In this document: positions 12,757 to 27,859 of the stretch, in pieces
Layout: every line of letters starts with the position of its first letter
Numbering within the stretch: position 1 is the first letter of the stretch
Origin: Lentinus brumalis
Lineage: Eukaryota; Basidiomycota; Agaricomycetes; Polyporales; Polyporaceae
Length of the DNA: 64,000 bases
Assembly: GCA_001792895.1 (NCBI GenBank)
Contig: MARA01000001.1
Coordinates: 3,162,001 to 3,226,000 of the forward strand
Direction of reading: 5' to 3'
The notes under the pieces: model-generated
Told to the model about the DNA's origin: nothing
Databases searched by the model: none
The model's input: the letters and a program-made list of their open reading frames with translations, nothing else
Program-made: the position numbers and the translations under genes

Positions 12757-13490
12757 GAGGGGCGTCGGTGAGTGGGAGGATGTCAGAAGAGGCGGACGAT
12801 GAGAGGGCAGGAAGACGGGCCACTGCGATAGGTGATGTATTTCTAGAAGCCACAGGCGTCCGGTACGAATTGGTGGGACACGCTATGCGTCCTGCATGTA
12901 TTCTCCGCGTCTACGCGGGCGTCCGGAAGAAGGAGAAGGGGTAACGGCGACGCTGTTCGCAGCGGTCGTGGCCTGGGGCAGGTGGGAGGAGACAGAGATC
13001 GCACCCGAGTGGACAGCGCGCTGCTGCAGGGCAATCACACTCCCGAAGAACACGTATGGCCCGATCTGACCTGTGCGCAGACGCGGGGGGCCCGTCCAGC
13101 AGATCTCGGCCGTCTGCGGGCGGGAGAAGTGGCGATCACGAGCACGGGCGGAGACGCAGGAACCGGTAGGACGACGGGGATCTGTGGTGGCAGGAGGAGG
13201 AGGACGGCATCCTGAGTCTGAGCAAGCCAGCAGACAGCCTCGGAGCAGCGGTGTCCTCAGCGCAGCCCAGAGCCATGGCCCTGGGTCCGGCGTCTGTGAC
13301 CAGATCCCGCCGTGTTTCGGATCTTCCCACGGGCCTATTCCATGCGAGATCCTCTTTCGGCAAGATCTCTCCCTTCGCCGTCCTTGTCTGCGTCTCGGAT
13401 CCTCTTGTGCGCATACAGCCACCTGCGACCCCGTCCGCCGCGTCCTTGTCCTCGTCGCCAACGTCCTTGTCTCTGTTCTCCCAGTGCGCA
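12757..13490. other. Divergent promoter between PAS gene and TRM61
   Basis: There are GC-rich frames on both strands (up to about 218 codons on minus), but they are compositional and show no domain or splice continuity. The region likely holds two 5' UTRs and promoters. Confidence 0.5.
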
Positions 13491-16358
<2,868 letters not shown>

Positions 16359-16430
16359 TTAGATAGATGGTCGTCCTGGCGTCGGACGTGTATCATAATT
16401 ACTACGGTATAAGGATAATGCTGTGTGTCA

Positions 16431-19400
16431 CTAGCCTGCGACAGCTCTCCGGTACGCCTCCTCCAACTCTTCCTCCTCCCGGGCCTTACTTGCGTCTTTC
16501 GGCTTGCGTGTACGCAGAACACGCGTCGACGGCGACGCAACAGGTGCAGATGAGCGTGCCCGCCTCTTCACGGGAGACGGCTGGCTAGATGCACCCTCGA
16601 CGTCAGAGTCCGAAGCTTCTGCCTGAGCCCTTGTCCGCTTCCGCGTCTGGCGGGGTGTCGACCTGCCAGCAGGAGCCCCGCTCTTCGCCCCCGCTTTCGC
16701 TCTCGTCCGAGGGGTCGAGGTGCCAGCCTTGTCGCCGATGTTCGCGCTGTCCGATCGCGTGCTTCGTCCGTTGGCGCTTGCAACCGCAGGTTTCTCCTCC
16801 GCAGGCAATGAGGCTGCCGCGATGGCGAGCTCATCCTCGGTATCCGCCGCCTCGTGCTTTCGCCCGTCACGCCGCGCAGCTTCTTCCGCCAATTCCTGCA
16901 TCGTCTTCGGCGCGCCATTCAGTCGGGGAGCGACGGGCACGTCTTCCATCATATCGTCCTCGTCCTCGGTGTCCTCGATCACCTCGAGCCGATCGTGGAA
17001 CCGGGCCTTGGCAACCTGCTTGTCGGTAACCCTACTGTCAGGTTCTTCTTCCAACGGCGCGTTCTCCTTCTTGAGCTCTCCGAGCGCAGTGTGGCTCATT
17101 GCCGCATGCTCGACAATCTCACGGAGGTTACGCGGGAGGGCGTAGCGCTGGACAACGTCGTCTGCCCCCGTGAGGAACCCACCCGCAGCAGGCTGCTCAG
17201 ACTCCTGTGTTACATGAACGTCAGCGGCACGTTCTGCTCCAGGGTACACATCGCCATGTCATCCTGCATACAGTATCGACTGGAGAATGCCAGTGGCGAC
17301 AGGAGCGACGAAGGAAGCGGGCAGGATATAGGACAGAGAAGACACGGACCTCTTCCGCAGTTTGCTTCTCTGATGCTACATCCAACTGCGCTTGAGCATC
17401 CCCTGGGGGAGGTGCACGGTCCGCGTATTGTTCAACCAACCGCTGACGAATGCGAAGGCCTTGCACGAGCTTCGTCCACCGCTTGATCACCTGCCCCTGT
17501 CGCTTCGCGCGCCGCTTCGCATCAGCTTCCTGTTCGGCCTCCCAATATGCCTTTATGTGCACACAAGATCGCGTTAGTCCCGATACGTTTGGTCCACAAC
17601 GAGCACGAGGTATACGCACCTCGAGCAATGCAGACTCATTCTCTGCGGCGATGACTATGCCTGTGAGGACCGGGAAGGCACGCCGCTTCTTGAACTCGAA
17701 GCCCGTCTGCAGATGAAAGATGAGATGAGCTGTAATGCAAGGGACGATCGCGATAGAACAGCATCGGGCTAGAGCATGCCTCCGGCGCAGATCACTGCGA
17801 CGAAGAGTGGGTACGTACCACAGCTTCTGCGTAATCGAGTCCCAGCTGACGTGCAATCTTCGCGGTTCCTTTGTCTACAGGGAAGTGAAGTCGAAGGTCA
17901 GCAGTGTGCGGCATGCTTCAGAAGCACGAAGCACGAACAAGGGATGTGTGCGGCACCGGCGGGCAGCATTGACGGAACGTATAAGTCGATATTGCCGAAA
18001 TCGTTCTTTGGCACTTTGCCCTGCAGTGGCGTACTCATTTGAACGTTCCTGAGAGAATGGCACGAGCATGATCGACTCACATCGACGACAGGAGGAGGCT
18101 TGTAGATTTCGGTCTGGTGCTCCGCATACAGGCCTTGCATGACTCCATCCTCAGCCGCGAACCCTTCTCCGGCAACCGCAAGCCCATCACTTTCGCGTAG
18201 CCCCGTATCGCCGGACTCTTCCTCGTCATCTGCACCTCTTCCGTTCACAGAAGCAGCAGCAGAGACGTGAGCAGATCCTGACGCGGAAGCAGTCCGCTCA
18301 CGCCGGTCCGCAAGCACCATCTCGATTGCTCGCTTCCTGTTCACGGTCACAGCGCGCTGCTTTACCCACTTCAGCGGATGCGCGCCCACGACGACCCTGC
18401 GGCCCTGGCGTATCCAGTTCTCCGCCGTCTTGAGCTGGAGCACGTTCGCGCGCGAGTAGACCGGCTCTCCCCGAAACTTGCCTAGCTCTACCGGAGGGTC
18501 GACGACCTCTTCGCGCTTCAGATGGCGCGCGAGGACGTAGAGTGGGTGGTCTTTGAAGCCTGCCATGGATGTAGGCATGGCTTCTGTCATTTGATTTGCT
18601 TGGAGTTCCTCGTCTTCCATGTCGTCCCGTTGCTACATGCCCTACCGGTGAGCGAGGGAGAGCACTTGCAGGAAGGCGGGGACATACCAGACGATATGGA
18701 CGCTGCACCATCTTGCAAATTCGTCCCCACCATTCCTGTCTGCCCTTTCCACCTTGCTGCACCTTGGAGACCTTCGCGCCATACTCGCGAGCATATCGTG
18801 GTGTGACATCTCGCGCGTAGCCATCCTCCTCGAAGGCAAGCACGTAGACCATCCGGTTCTCGACACGCACGGGACGTCGCCTGTCCGGCTTTGCAGCGTT
18901 CGGGTTGGGAGTCGGGTCAAAGGCTTTGCGCTTGTTCACGATGACTCGCACAGGGTCGACAGGTATCCACTTCCCGTCAGCACGAGAGAACACTTCGGTC
19001 CAGAACACGGGAGCGGTGTCTGTCGGATCAGGCGTGCGTTCTCCTGCGAACACGACGGTCAAGTCAGTCATAGCTATACCATGAATGTCTTGAAGGAAAC
19101 TCACGTGGTCGTGGACGCTCTGTCTCCGATGTGGCGGCTGAGCCAAGCTTCCAGCCGCCCTTGCTCTTCCGCAACCTGATGACCGGCGGTGCTTTCTGCT
19201 TTCCTTTGGCCTTGTCGGATGGCGCTGGACTTACACCGTCAAGGCGCTGACCATTACCTGGGTATATTGTCCGCCCTCGGGGACTGCTCACCGCAGGAGA
19301 GCCTGGAATGGATACATCCTCCATGCCATCGTCGTCCTCCTCAGCGTCAACCTTGGCTTTCCCTTTCGCGTCCGCGTTATCCCCTTCCTTTGGTTTCTTC

Positions 19401-20368
19401 TTCTTCCCTTCCGGCTTCGGCTTACCTACGCTCGCCTGCCACGGAACGCTCTGCAGACTGACAACGAGTCTCGCGGGTATGCCCAGCGCTCGGCAGAGAG
19501 CCGTGAACAGCTGCGCACTCGTGTCGCGCGAGCCTTTCTGCATGAGCGCATGCTTCATCAAGCTCTTCTCGCTGCGTATCCGCTCTCCATCAATTCCGTA
19601 CCGCTCCTCAAGGTCCTCGTCCTCGTCATCGACGGCGCGTGCCTTACCCTTACCCTTGGGATCGGGCCGAGGAGCGGGCTTCGTAGGGGGGAGCATCCTA
19701 TTGACCTCGGCGAAGGTGCGCGAACGAATGTGGCCGTCGGGGACGATCTTAAACGTGCCTGACCACCAATCCGCTAGACGGGTAATGGCGGACTCGAATA
19801 GCCGGCCGCGCTTTGCAGGCTCGGGCACACGCGATTTGCTGATCATGGCGAAGGCGTTTTGCAGCGGGAGAGGGGTGAGGGACATCAGACGGGCCTGTGA
19901 CAAGGGTGGGTCGGTTTTGCATTGGAGACAGGATTCAAAGGCGGACGTACATGGAGGAGGGGGTCGTTCAGCCATTTATTACGGATCTTCGCGTTCGCAA
20001 GGAGCGCAACGGTATGGACCTTGTGGCAGTCAACGCGGATGGCCCGCTCGGCAGCGAGCTGGAGAGCCTTCTCGTTCTTCCTGGGCAGTCAAGTCAGCTC
20101 GTATACCTGAGAATCTACGACAGACGCACTTCGGATCGCCCTTCGCTTTACCCTTCGTCTTGATAGTGATCTCCAAGTGTGGCTTCTGAGAGGAGGGTCC
20201 CTCTTCCGTGCCATGTACATCTCCGTAGTACTCCTGTAAGCTTGGGGCCACGGCCGACTCGGTTGCTGATGCATCGGCGGAGACCGTCGGTTGCGCGACC
20301 TCTACCTCCTCCCAGTCAAAGTCATCCTCGCTCTCCTCGCCAATTACGGAGCTGTGCTCTGTGTTCAT
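16431..20368 (-). CDS. RAD4: DNA repair protein Rad4/XPC
   Basis: Ten exons: 20368-20126, 20076-19951, 19894-19105, 19043-18688, 18632-18081, 18020-17939, 17874-17819, 17706-17620, 17550-17350 and 17204-16431 (1088 aa). The transglutaminase-like domain shows RAIRVDCHKVHTVALLANAK, CRALGIPARLVVSLQS and PVFWTEVFSRADGKWIPVDP. Beta-hairpin domains follow: BHD1 (GFKDHPLYVLARHLKREE, EPVYSRANVLQLKTAENW), BHD2 (PLKWVKQRAVTVNRKR) and BHD3 (NDFGNIDLYVPSMLP, KGTAKIARQLGLDYAEAV, TGFEFKKRRAFPVLTGIV). Rad4/XPC recognises helix-distorting lesions in the nucleus and, with Rad23, starts global-genome nucleotide-excision repair. Acidic or basic low-complexity segments flank the core, and the C-terminal ~250 residues are disordered and NLS-rich. 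The exon 1/2 junction (non-ideal donor GTCTGT) and the acceptor of exon 10 are the least certain joins. Confidence 0.94.
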
Positions 20369-20848
20369 GTTGACCACGCTGAACGTCTCGCACGCGTGCG
20401 AGTCTTGTAGCTTGTAACCCTTCAGGTATATTACCGACTGGTTGAGGTGTAATTTCGTGCTATGCACCAAGCTTCCAGACAGAGTGAGACACACTTTATA
20501 CGGCGGTGGAAGTAAGAGAGGATAAGGTCAAATACCGCGCGAGCGTCGAAGGAGCCGCGTCGGCTGACTCAGGACGCGACGTTACACGATGCACGTGACT
20601 GGTGTCACGTCACGCCTCGCTTCCCGGCAGTCCGGTCCCGGTCTAAGCAACTCACTGACAGTCTTCAATAGGTGGGGGCAGCCTAGAAGTGAAGAAAGCG
20701 ATCAAATACAGCATGGGCTACAGAGTGAGCTCGAGTGTGATACTGCAATATATGCTCGGATCCGAGTCCCATGTAGCAAACGTCCGTACCGCGGATCCTG
20801 AAACCGCATCACTGTAAGTCTGTAAAGATGAGTAAGTTCTAGCTCAAG
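20369..20848. other. RAD4 promoter / GMC gene 3' flank
   Basis: There is no coding signal. It contains the upstream region of RAD4 (minus) and the terminator region of the upstream-lying GMC gene on the same strand. Confidence 0.5.
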
Positions 20849-23027
20849 CTACGCCTTCACGGGAGCATGGTTACTGAAAAGCTCAGGATATGTCGCCTTG
20901 ATGATATCCGCCGCCTTCTCTGCGACACCGTATACAGCAGCCGAAGTATGTGCGGCGGGCAACCGCGGCTAAGTAAGACGCACTTGGTGAGCCAACTAAA
21001 CTTCTTCCAATCACGAGCAAGCACACGTACCACCACAGATGCATCAACGACACGAAGCCCACTGACGCTCTTCACAAGCAAGTTGGGATCCACAACTCCC
21101 CACGACGCGTTTACCGGCGACATGGCAGCGGTCGCGACGGGGTGGAAGAAGCTAACCGCGTTCTCCCGGATGTATTGGTCGATCTCGTCGTCACTGGTCA
21201 AGTTCACCAGCGGGCGAATGAAGTAACCGTCCCATGCCTTCGCAGCGACAAACCGCTGACCAGTCTTGATGCCCTGGCGGACCATGTAGATATCGATGTC
21301 CTCGGAGAGCAACCTCGGGTCGATAAGCGGCACCGCGAATGGGTCGCTTGAGTTGATCGTGATGAACCCGCGAGACGCGGGCGAGACAGCACCGACAGGC
21401 AGGTTGAAGTAGTTGCCAGAGTCCTTGGTCGGGAAGACACCGTTCTGAAACAGGAACTCGAAATGTGCGGTGGTGGGGCCGCTCGCGGGGTCCTCATGCG
21501 TCTCGAAGATCGGATCGTCGTCGGGCAGGCGGAGGAATGCGACCTGGTTCTCGGATGTGTCGACCATGAGCCCGGTCTTCTTCTCGCGCCACTCGGTGAT
21601 AAGTGCGTCCTTGAGCGAGTCCTTGCGCCACACCTCGTCCAGAGTCTTCGTCGAATTGACTTCGAAGGTGATGCTGCAACCAACGTGGTCGGTGAGGTTC
21701 TGACCGACTGAAGGGTTGTGTACGAGGACAGGAATCCCGAGCGGTGTGAGGACTTCAGAGTCTCCAATTCCTGAGTGTAAGAGAATGACGGGCGTATGCA
21801 CAGCACCAGCAGAGAGAATGACCTCCTTGGAGGCCGTGAGGTGCTTCAGCTCGCCTCCCTCTCCGTCCTGGAATTCAATGCTATTTAACAAGAGAGCGCC
21901 GTCCGTGGGCAGAACACGTGAGACGCGCGCATGAAGCAGCACATCAAGGGTCTTGCGGTTCAGGTACTTGGGAGCAAGGTAGGCCTTCGAGCTCGAGCGC
22001 ACTCCCCGGTCAATCAGGGCTTGGGTCCAACCTGTGGAGACGTCAGTGGTGGAGGTCATTCACATCTGCACTACGCACCGATGCCAAGATGTTCGCCCGA
22101 GTTCATGTCAACCTGGAAAGGAAACTCCTCGAGCTCCCGGGTGACAGCGATGACACGGTCGTCAGTTGCCCGCCCCGAACCAGGAACGCTGACACCAATA
22201 ATGCCGTGGAAGCCGTGTACCTCAGCCCTAAACTGGTCCGACACCTTGTGCCCGTCCACAGGAAGGTTGAATCTCTCGCTCTGTTGGTGGGTTTGTCAGT
22301 CCTTGCGCATGAATGACAGTCTTTCGTGCCATGACACGGAATCCTACGATTGCTTGCCTCATGGGTGTGCGTACCTTTTTGAAGTATGGAAGTACCCCGT
22401 CCCATCCCCAGCTCTCGTCTCCGGAGAGGGCAGCCCAGGTGTCGATATCTGACTTCGTGCCCCGCGTGTACACAAGGCAGTCTGGATGACGACATTGAGT
22501 CTTCGTGAGTCATCGGACGTAGCAAACGCATGAGTGATCAGGCTACGCACTGACAGCACTCGTTCCTCCTAAGCCGATACCACGCGGAAAGGGTGGGGTG
22601 CGTCCAAGCAGACCGTCTTGTGGGACGGTGGTGAAGTTCCAGTCCCACGGAGTGTTTGGCGTCAAGGTGACGCACAATTGTGGTACGTCAATCTCAAGGA
22701 CGCCGTCGTTCCTATGCACAGTCAACATTGTCAGCAGATTTACAACGCGCAGCAGCGCGTACGTAGCTGCACTTACGCGCCGCCAGCCTCGAGAAGCAGC
22801 ACATTCACCCCTGCGCTCTCTGTCAAACGATTGGCGGTCGTCGCCCCACCAGGGCCAGCTGGTGAACCGTCAGCGCGGTGTATAGTCCGGATCGCCTAAA
22901 ACAGAGACGCACCACCAACAATGATGAAGTCATATGATTTCTTAAGTTGCGAGGAGTGTTTGAGGATGACAGCGGTGGAGAGCCCAGCGAGCGAGACAGC
23001 GAACAGGAGCGGCTGAGCGAGCTTCAT
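20849..23027 (-). CDS. Secreted GMC oxidoreductase (aryl-alcohol oxidase/glucose oxidase-like, AA3)
   Basis: Seven exons: 23027-22913, 22858-22777, 22711-22551, 22481-22375, 22280-22079, 22031-21031 and 20968-20849 (595 aa). A signal peptide (KLAQPLLFAVSLAGLSTAV) starts the protein. The FAD-binding motif DFIIVGAGPGGATTANRL is split by intron 1. GMC signature 1 is RGIGLGGTSAVNCLVYTRG and signature 2 is ILSAGAVHTPVILLHSGIG. The two active-site histidines are in FFHPVATAAMSP and AAHTSAAVYGVAEKAAD. His at the second site, rather than Asn, fits aryl-alcohol or glucose oxidase types. Such enzymes oxidise alcohols or sugars extracellularly and make H2O2 for peroxidases in wood decay. The exact substrate is not deducible. 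A TATA-like element lies just upstream. Confidence 0.93.
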
Positions 23028-23914
23028 CGAGAGCTGAGGCAGAACGCGCAAGCCAGATCAATGAGCCAGTTGGCATATATATGGGGCGGGGAAGCCAGCT
23101 GGACTATGGCATCATCTCGAGAGGTCAAGTGGACAACGGCAGAAGCACCCGGTGCGCGAAGCCATGGCTTCCCATCCGCAGAAAAAGGCCCGAGCTCGAC
23201 CGCCTGGTGAGTGAGCTTCTGGGTGCGCATTTGGGGCGACGCAGTAAGCGATTCGCGCGTCGCGTCATCCGCATTCTCAGGGTGTGGGGAGATGTCGGTT
23301 GATGGCGATGTGACTGCCAAGTTCGACTTGAAGCCGTTACACCTCAGCACTTGGCACTTCGTATGGTGTACTGTGCTCTACTGAGCGTGTACATCAGCAT
23401 GGAGTGAACAACTTCAGTATGTGGGGGCACTGAGAGGACAAACTCCAAGTCAGGGGCTCAGGCTGGGACCAGGGCCCCCGAAGAGGCAAACGAGACGCCC
23501 GCCAGCGGGTACAGCTGCAACGTCGCTCAGTGCGAGAGTACTTAGTGTACGAGTTCAAATAATCACCTCGTTACCAAAACAAACGGTATTATTGCTGAGC
23601 CGTTCGAGAAACTTTGCATCTATGGCTTGATCGCGAGACAACTTCACGCTGCTACTGCAACCCAACCAACCGGGAATACTTGCTGCATGTCGAAGGACAT
23701 GATCTCGAGGTGCACGTCCGTGTTCAATCTTCTGACCTGGACCATGGAGGAGTCGGACATCATGGTGCGTGCGCGGCCCGGCCTTGCGGAAGTGGTTGCT
23801 TGCGAGGCGCCTGGGCGTCTGTTTTACTCGTGCGTTCCTTTCCTCACCCATCCTGTCTCAGTCGAAGCTTTCGACGTTGGATCTCGTTACGGTCTGTCCA
23901 TCCGAACTGCAAGT
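23028..23914. other. Intergenic region upstream of GMC and F-box A
   Basis: This is a divergent promoter region. Short frames occur near 23614-23914 but lack motifs. The true first exon of F-box A begins at 23915. Confidence 0.45.
23075..23082 (-). promoter_or_regulatory. TATA box of the GMC oxidoreductase gene
   Basis: ATATATAT lies about 50 bases upstream of the start codon at 23027, next to a GC-rich stretch. It is called by motif and position. Confidence 0.5.
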
Positions 23915-25571
23915 ATGTCGAAGACTATCCCCTACGACGATCAGCGTTCGGCTACTCCCACGTTACCTCTTCGATCACCTGTCGGTTCTTCGACAGCAAA
24001 TTTCAATCTCCAGTCTCTGTCTAACGGTTCCCTGAAGGTACGTTAAACACTGCTACATGCCTTCAATTTCGGCTATACTTGACTTCAGTCTTAGCTTGAT
24101 CCTATGAGTAATCTAACCGCGCTCAACATGGATGTGCTCAACTACATGATGTCCGTCCTACCGACCGCAGACCTCTCTGCGCTCATGAAGACTTGCAAAT
24201 ATCTATACGAAGTAGCTCTTCAACCACTTTGCACTCGCTCATTTACTCCGCTGAACTCTGAAGCACGAGTGGCATCGTTCCACAGATTTCTCCGCATCGA
24301 CTCAGGTCCCTCGTCTCGCGCCCCGTTCATCAAGGCACTCTGGCTGGATTCGGAGAACGACGAAGATACATACCTCGGCATCCTACGCCACTGTCACAAA
24401 GTGCGACGCCTTTTGTTGGGCATGTGGTCCGAGGAGATCGAGTCGTCGCTCATTCTACACGTCATCGCGACATCCCTCCCGAGTCTGGAGGACTTCAGCC
24501 TGTTCATTACGCCCGCCGTAACTGTAACTGAAGAGGAGCTACGAAACCTAGTCCAGCTTCCTTTGCGCAAGCTCCAGCTTATAGGGAACATGAACTCTTG
24601 TCCAAATGCACTATCGGCCATCGTTCCATTGGGGCGCACGCTGGTAGAGCTTGGGCCGATCTCTTTCGATACTCTCCGTCCACCCATTGGCGGATCCTTC
24701 CCTGGAATGGAGAAACTACACGTCCATTTCGACAATACCGACACATTCGTCGAAACAGTGACAGCATCCTTCCCTGGGGTGACCCACCTCGCGTTGTTGA
24801 GAAGCAACACATTCATCCACCTGGCAGCCGCCCGTAACCTTCGGGCGCAGAACAGGCAGCGCTGGCAGGAGGCATCGAAATCGTGGCGATCGCTGAAAGC
24901 GGTATGGGCGGCAGATTTATGCGAGCTGTATGCCTGCGGCCTCGCCCGCCACACAGCACATCTATCGGTGCCCTTCACCTTCGACACTACAACCACCCCT
25001 ATGTTCATGCGCGACATACTCGCGGATCTGCGCCCGAGTTCTCTCGCCTTGCGAATCCAGCTGGGAACCTTTCGAGACCGACCGCCGCTGGTGCAGCTCC
25101 TGACAGCATTCGAAGCAAGCCTCTCCTCATGCGTGCGTCTCACATTGCGTCTCGTTACTCCCGCGTGGGCAACATACGACGGCGCACCTGCGGCGCTCTT
25201 ACTCGTGCGTCGTCGATTGCAATTTGCGTCTGCGTACGTCATGCTGAACCCATTCCCGTGCGCAGGACGCTCTCGAGAACTACCTCCCGCAGAATGGCTC
25301 CCTCACGCATCTCTTGCTGCTACACGTTCGCTCTTGGGGAACGGCCTTGCAACCAGAGCTGGCGCGAATCCCCGCGTTAGCTAGGGCCTCAAGGTCACTG
25401 CGCTGGATCGGCTTCGAGGCCGAAGGGGCGTTGCGTTGCTGGGAAGTAGCGCAGCCACGAAAGGAGGAGTCCACCTATCAGCTTGCGCAAGAAGCCGTCT
25501 TGGTAGAGATGAGTGAGGGTGCGGGAAGACGGGTGCTTGCGAGCGAGCAAATGGTAGAGTTTGGGGAATGA
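23915..25571 (+). CDS. F-box-like protein, tandem copy A
   Basis: Three exons: 23915-24037, 24095-25204 and 25266-25571 (512 aa). After a 41-residue Ser/Pro leader, residues ~45-85 look like an F-box (LTALNMDVLNYMMSVLP, LSALMKTCKYLYEVAL). The rest resembles the leucine-rich, weakly repetitive body of fungal F-box proteins (YLGILRHCHKVRRLLLG, VIATSLPSLEDFSLF). F-box proteins usually recruit substrates to SCF ubiquitin ligases through Skp1, and target choice lies in the C-terminal body. The next gene is a clear paralogue with the same three-exon plan and intron phases. No standard F-box consensus is complete, so the family call is by pattern rather than by exact motif. Confidence 0.75.
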
Positions 25572-25875
25572 TCCTACGACCGGTGTGTGAACTGCAATGC
25601 ACTGACAGGGGAGAGGCGTGTCAGAGGTGTGAACTGGACGGCTTGAGAACGCACACCTTCGTAGCGGTGGCAAGGTATGCCTGGATAGCCCGAGGTACCG
25701 TTGACTGTTATCTAATGCCACGGGCCCACGGCCTGAGTTTTGATGCATGATTGAATGGTATCAACGCGCGTCTATTGCAGCCGTGCCTGCCAGCACTGTC
25801 CACCAAAGCTCCAAGCTTGGACGCTCCTTACGCTACATTGCAACGTGCTTCAACTACAGTTTACTTGGTACAAGC
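25572..25875. other. Spacer between tandem F-box copies
   Basis: A 304-base interval holds the terminator of copy A and the promoter of copy B. No gene is seen. Confidence 0.5.
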
Positions 25876-27547
25876 ATGTTGACGAATACCTTCCACGATG
25901 CTCAGCCCTCGGAGTCCGCCTTCACGTTCTCTCTCCCTTTACCAGCCATTGCTCCTCCAACGCGAGATCCCAATCTCCAGCCAGCATCGTCTTCCAGTGG
26001 CCAAAGGGTGATTTGTACCGTCATGAAATATTCAATCAATGACTGCTGACTTGAGTTACAGGGGGCTCCTGCCCGTCGGCTCACTACACTGAACGCGGAC
26101 GTGCAGAACCACATCATGTCCGCGTTGTCGACAGCGAACTTGTCCGCGCTCATGAGGACTTGCAGACACCTCTCTGAGGCTGCTCTTTTACCTCTCTGCG
26201 CGCGCTCGTACGCTCAGTTGGATAGCCCAGCACTTCTGGCGTCATTCCACCAGTTCCTCCGCATCAACTCTGGACCCTCCTCCCGCACCACCTACATCAA
26301 GGCGCTATGGCTGGATGTCCCGTACGAGCCGTCCCATTCGAACGAGGAGTCCAATCTATACCTCGGTATCTTACGCCACTGCCGAAACGTGCGACGTCTT
26401 CGGTTGAGCTCGAATTTCAGTGACATCGAGCCAACGCTCCTTTTCCACGTTATCGCGACGTCCCTCCCTGCTCTCGAGGAGTTGAACCTGTTCGTCATGC
26501 CCGAGGTGACCGAAAAAGCCATCCACAAGCTCGTAAGACTTCCTCTGCTCAAGCTACGGCTCACAGGAAACCTGTTCTGTGTTCCGGATGCGCTCTCGGC
26601 CATCGCCCCGTTGGCCGCTACACTCGTAGAGCTCGACCAAATCTCTTTCCGTCGTCTTCGCCCGCCTCCCGGGGTTCCTTCCCTGGAGTCAAGAAACTAG
26701 GTATCCAGTTCCACGACGCCCACACCTTCGTCGAGACCCTGACATCTACATTCCCTGGTACCACCCACCTCACGTTGTTGATGAGCGACACGGCCATCGC
26801 ACCCGCAGTCGCCCTTGGTCTTCGGGACCCGAACAGACAGCGATGGAAGGAGGTCCCGCCGACAGTTTGGCGATCTCTCAAAGCAGTCTGGGCCACCAAT
26901 TTGCCCGGGCTACATGCATGCGGCCTTGTTCGCCATACAGCACACTTATCAGTGCCGTTCGACTTTCACACCACAAGTACGCATATGTCTATGCTACTCG
27001 ACATAGTCGCGGATATGCGTCCAAACTCCCTGGAAGCACGCATTGATGTCGTAAGCTTCGTGAACCGACCACCCTCGGTGCAGTTTCTGGAAACACTCGA
27101 AGCGACCCTCTTGTCATCCGCACGTGTTACGCTGCGGTTTGGCACCTTCGGGGAGCAAAGCTACGATGGCGCTACCGCGCACTTGATGGTACGTCCTCCG
27201 TTTCTCAGTGAATCTGCGTGAGTCACACTGAGACACGCTGTGCACAGGACGCTGTCGAGAACCACCTCCCGAAGAATGGCTCGCTCACGCATCTCTTACT
27301 GCGACACGTCGCGTACAGTGGAAAGGCCGTGCAACCGGAGCCGGCGCGGATTCCCGCGTTAGCTAAGGCTTCAAAGGCCATGCGCTGGATAGGCATCGAG
27401 GTCGACGGTGTTTTGCGTTGTTGGGAAGTAACTCGTTCCCAATCCACCGACAATACTGCGCAGGAAACTGTCTTGGTAGAGATGAGCGAGGATGCGGGGA
27501 GGCGGGTACTTGCGAGCGAGCAGATGGACGAGTCTCAAGGGAAGTGA
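25876..27547 (+). pseudogene. F-box-like protein, tandem copy B, with frameshift
   Basis: Exons 25876-26007, 26062-27188 and 27248-27547 mirror copy A in number, phase and order, with corresponding segments such as LTTLNADVQNHIMSAL, LYLGILRHCRNVRRLRL, HACGLVRHTAHLSVPF and the C-terminal MSEDAGRRVLASEQM. Around 26668-26675 (CCCGGGGTTCC) one base is missing relative to copy A, so the frame ends at a TAG 20 codons or fewer downstream. The original frame then continues open for the rest of the gene, including a correctly spliced last exon. The body after the lesion is not degraded. That suggests either a very recent disabling mutation or a sequencing/assembly error at the G run. Confidence 0.72.
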
Positions 27548-27859
27548 TCCTACGGACTGGGGTGGGGGCGTCACGGTTTCGGTAGGTGAGGTGGTAAGTT
27601 TGGTTCCGTTCGAGGGTAGATCCCCACGCCTTGGGTATCAGGCTTCGGACATTCTGAGTTAATCAACTCATATATGCTCGTGAACGTTCCACTCATGTAT
27701 AGTTTACATCTTTTGGTAAGTACGCGTTCGAGAGACATGCATACAATTGTCCGTGACGACGTCAGTCCAAAGAAGGAGCACACGTATGGATCTAGCGAGC
27801 GCGAGGCCGGGGCCTGGTGTGTGTTGCCGTGGAGAGTGGAGAGTAGACCGCACCTCCGT
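27548..27859. other. Convergent 3' spacer
   Basis: A 312-base interval lies between the ends of F-box copy B (+) and the membrane-protein gene (-). No coding signal is visible. Confidence 0.5.

Noticed and set aside
20849..23027. Secondary-metabolite or lignin-degradation cluster around the GMC gene
   Set aside because: The neighbours are DNA repair and F-box genes. No peroxidase, P450, laccase or synthase is near.
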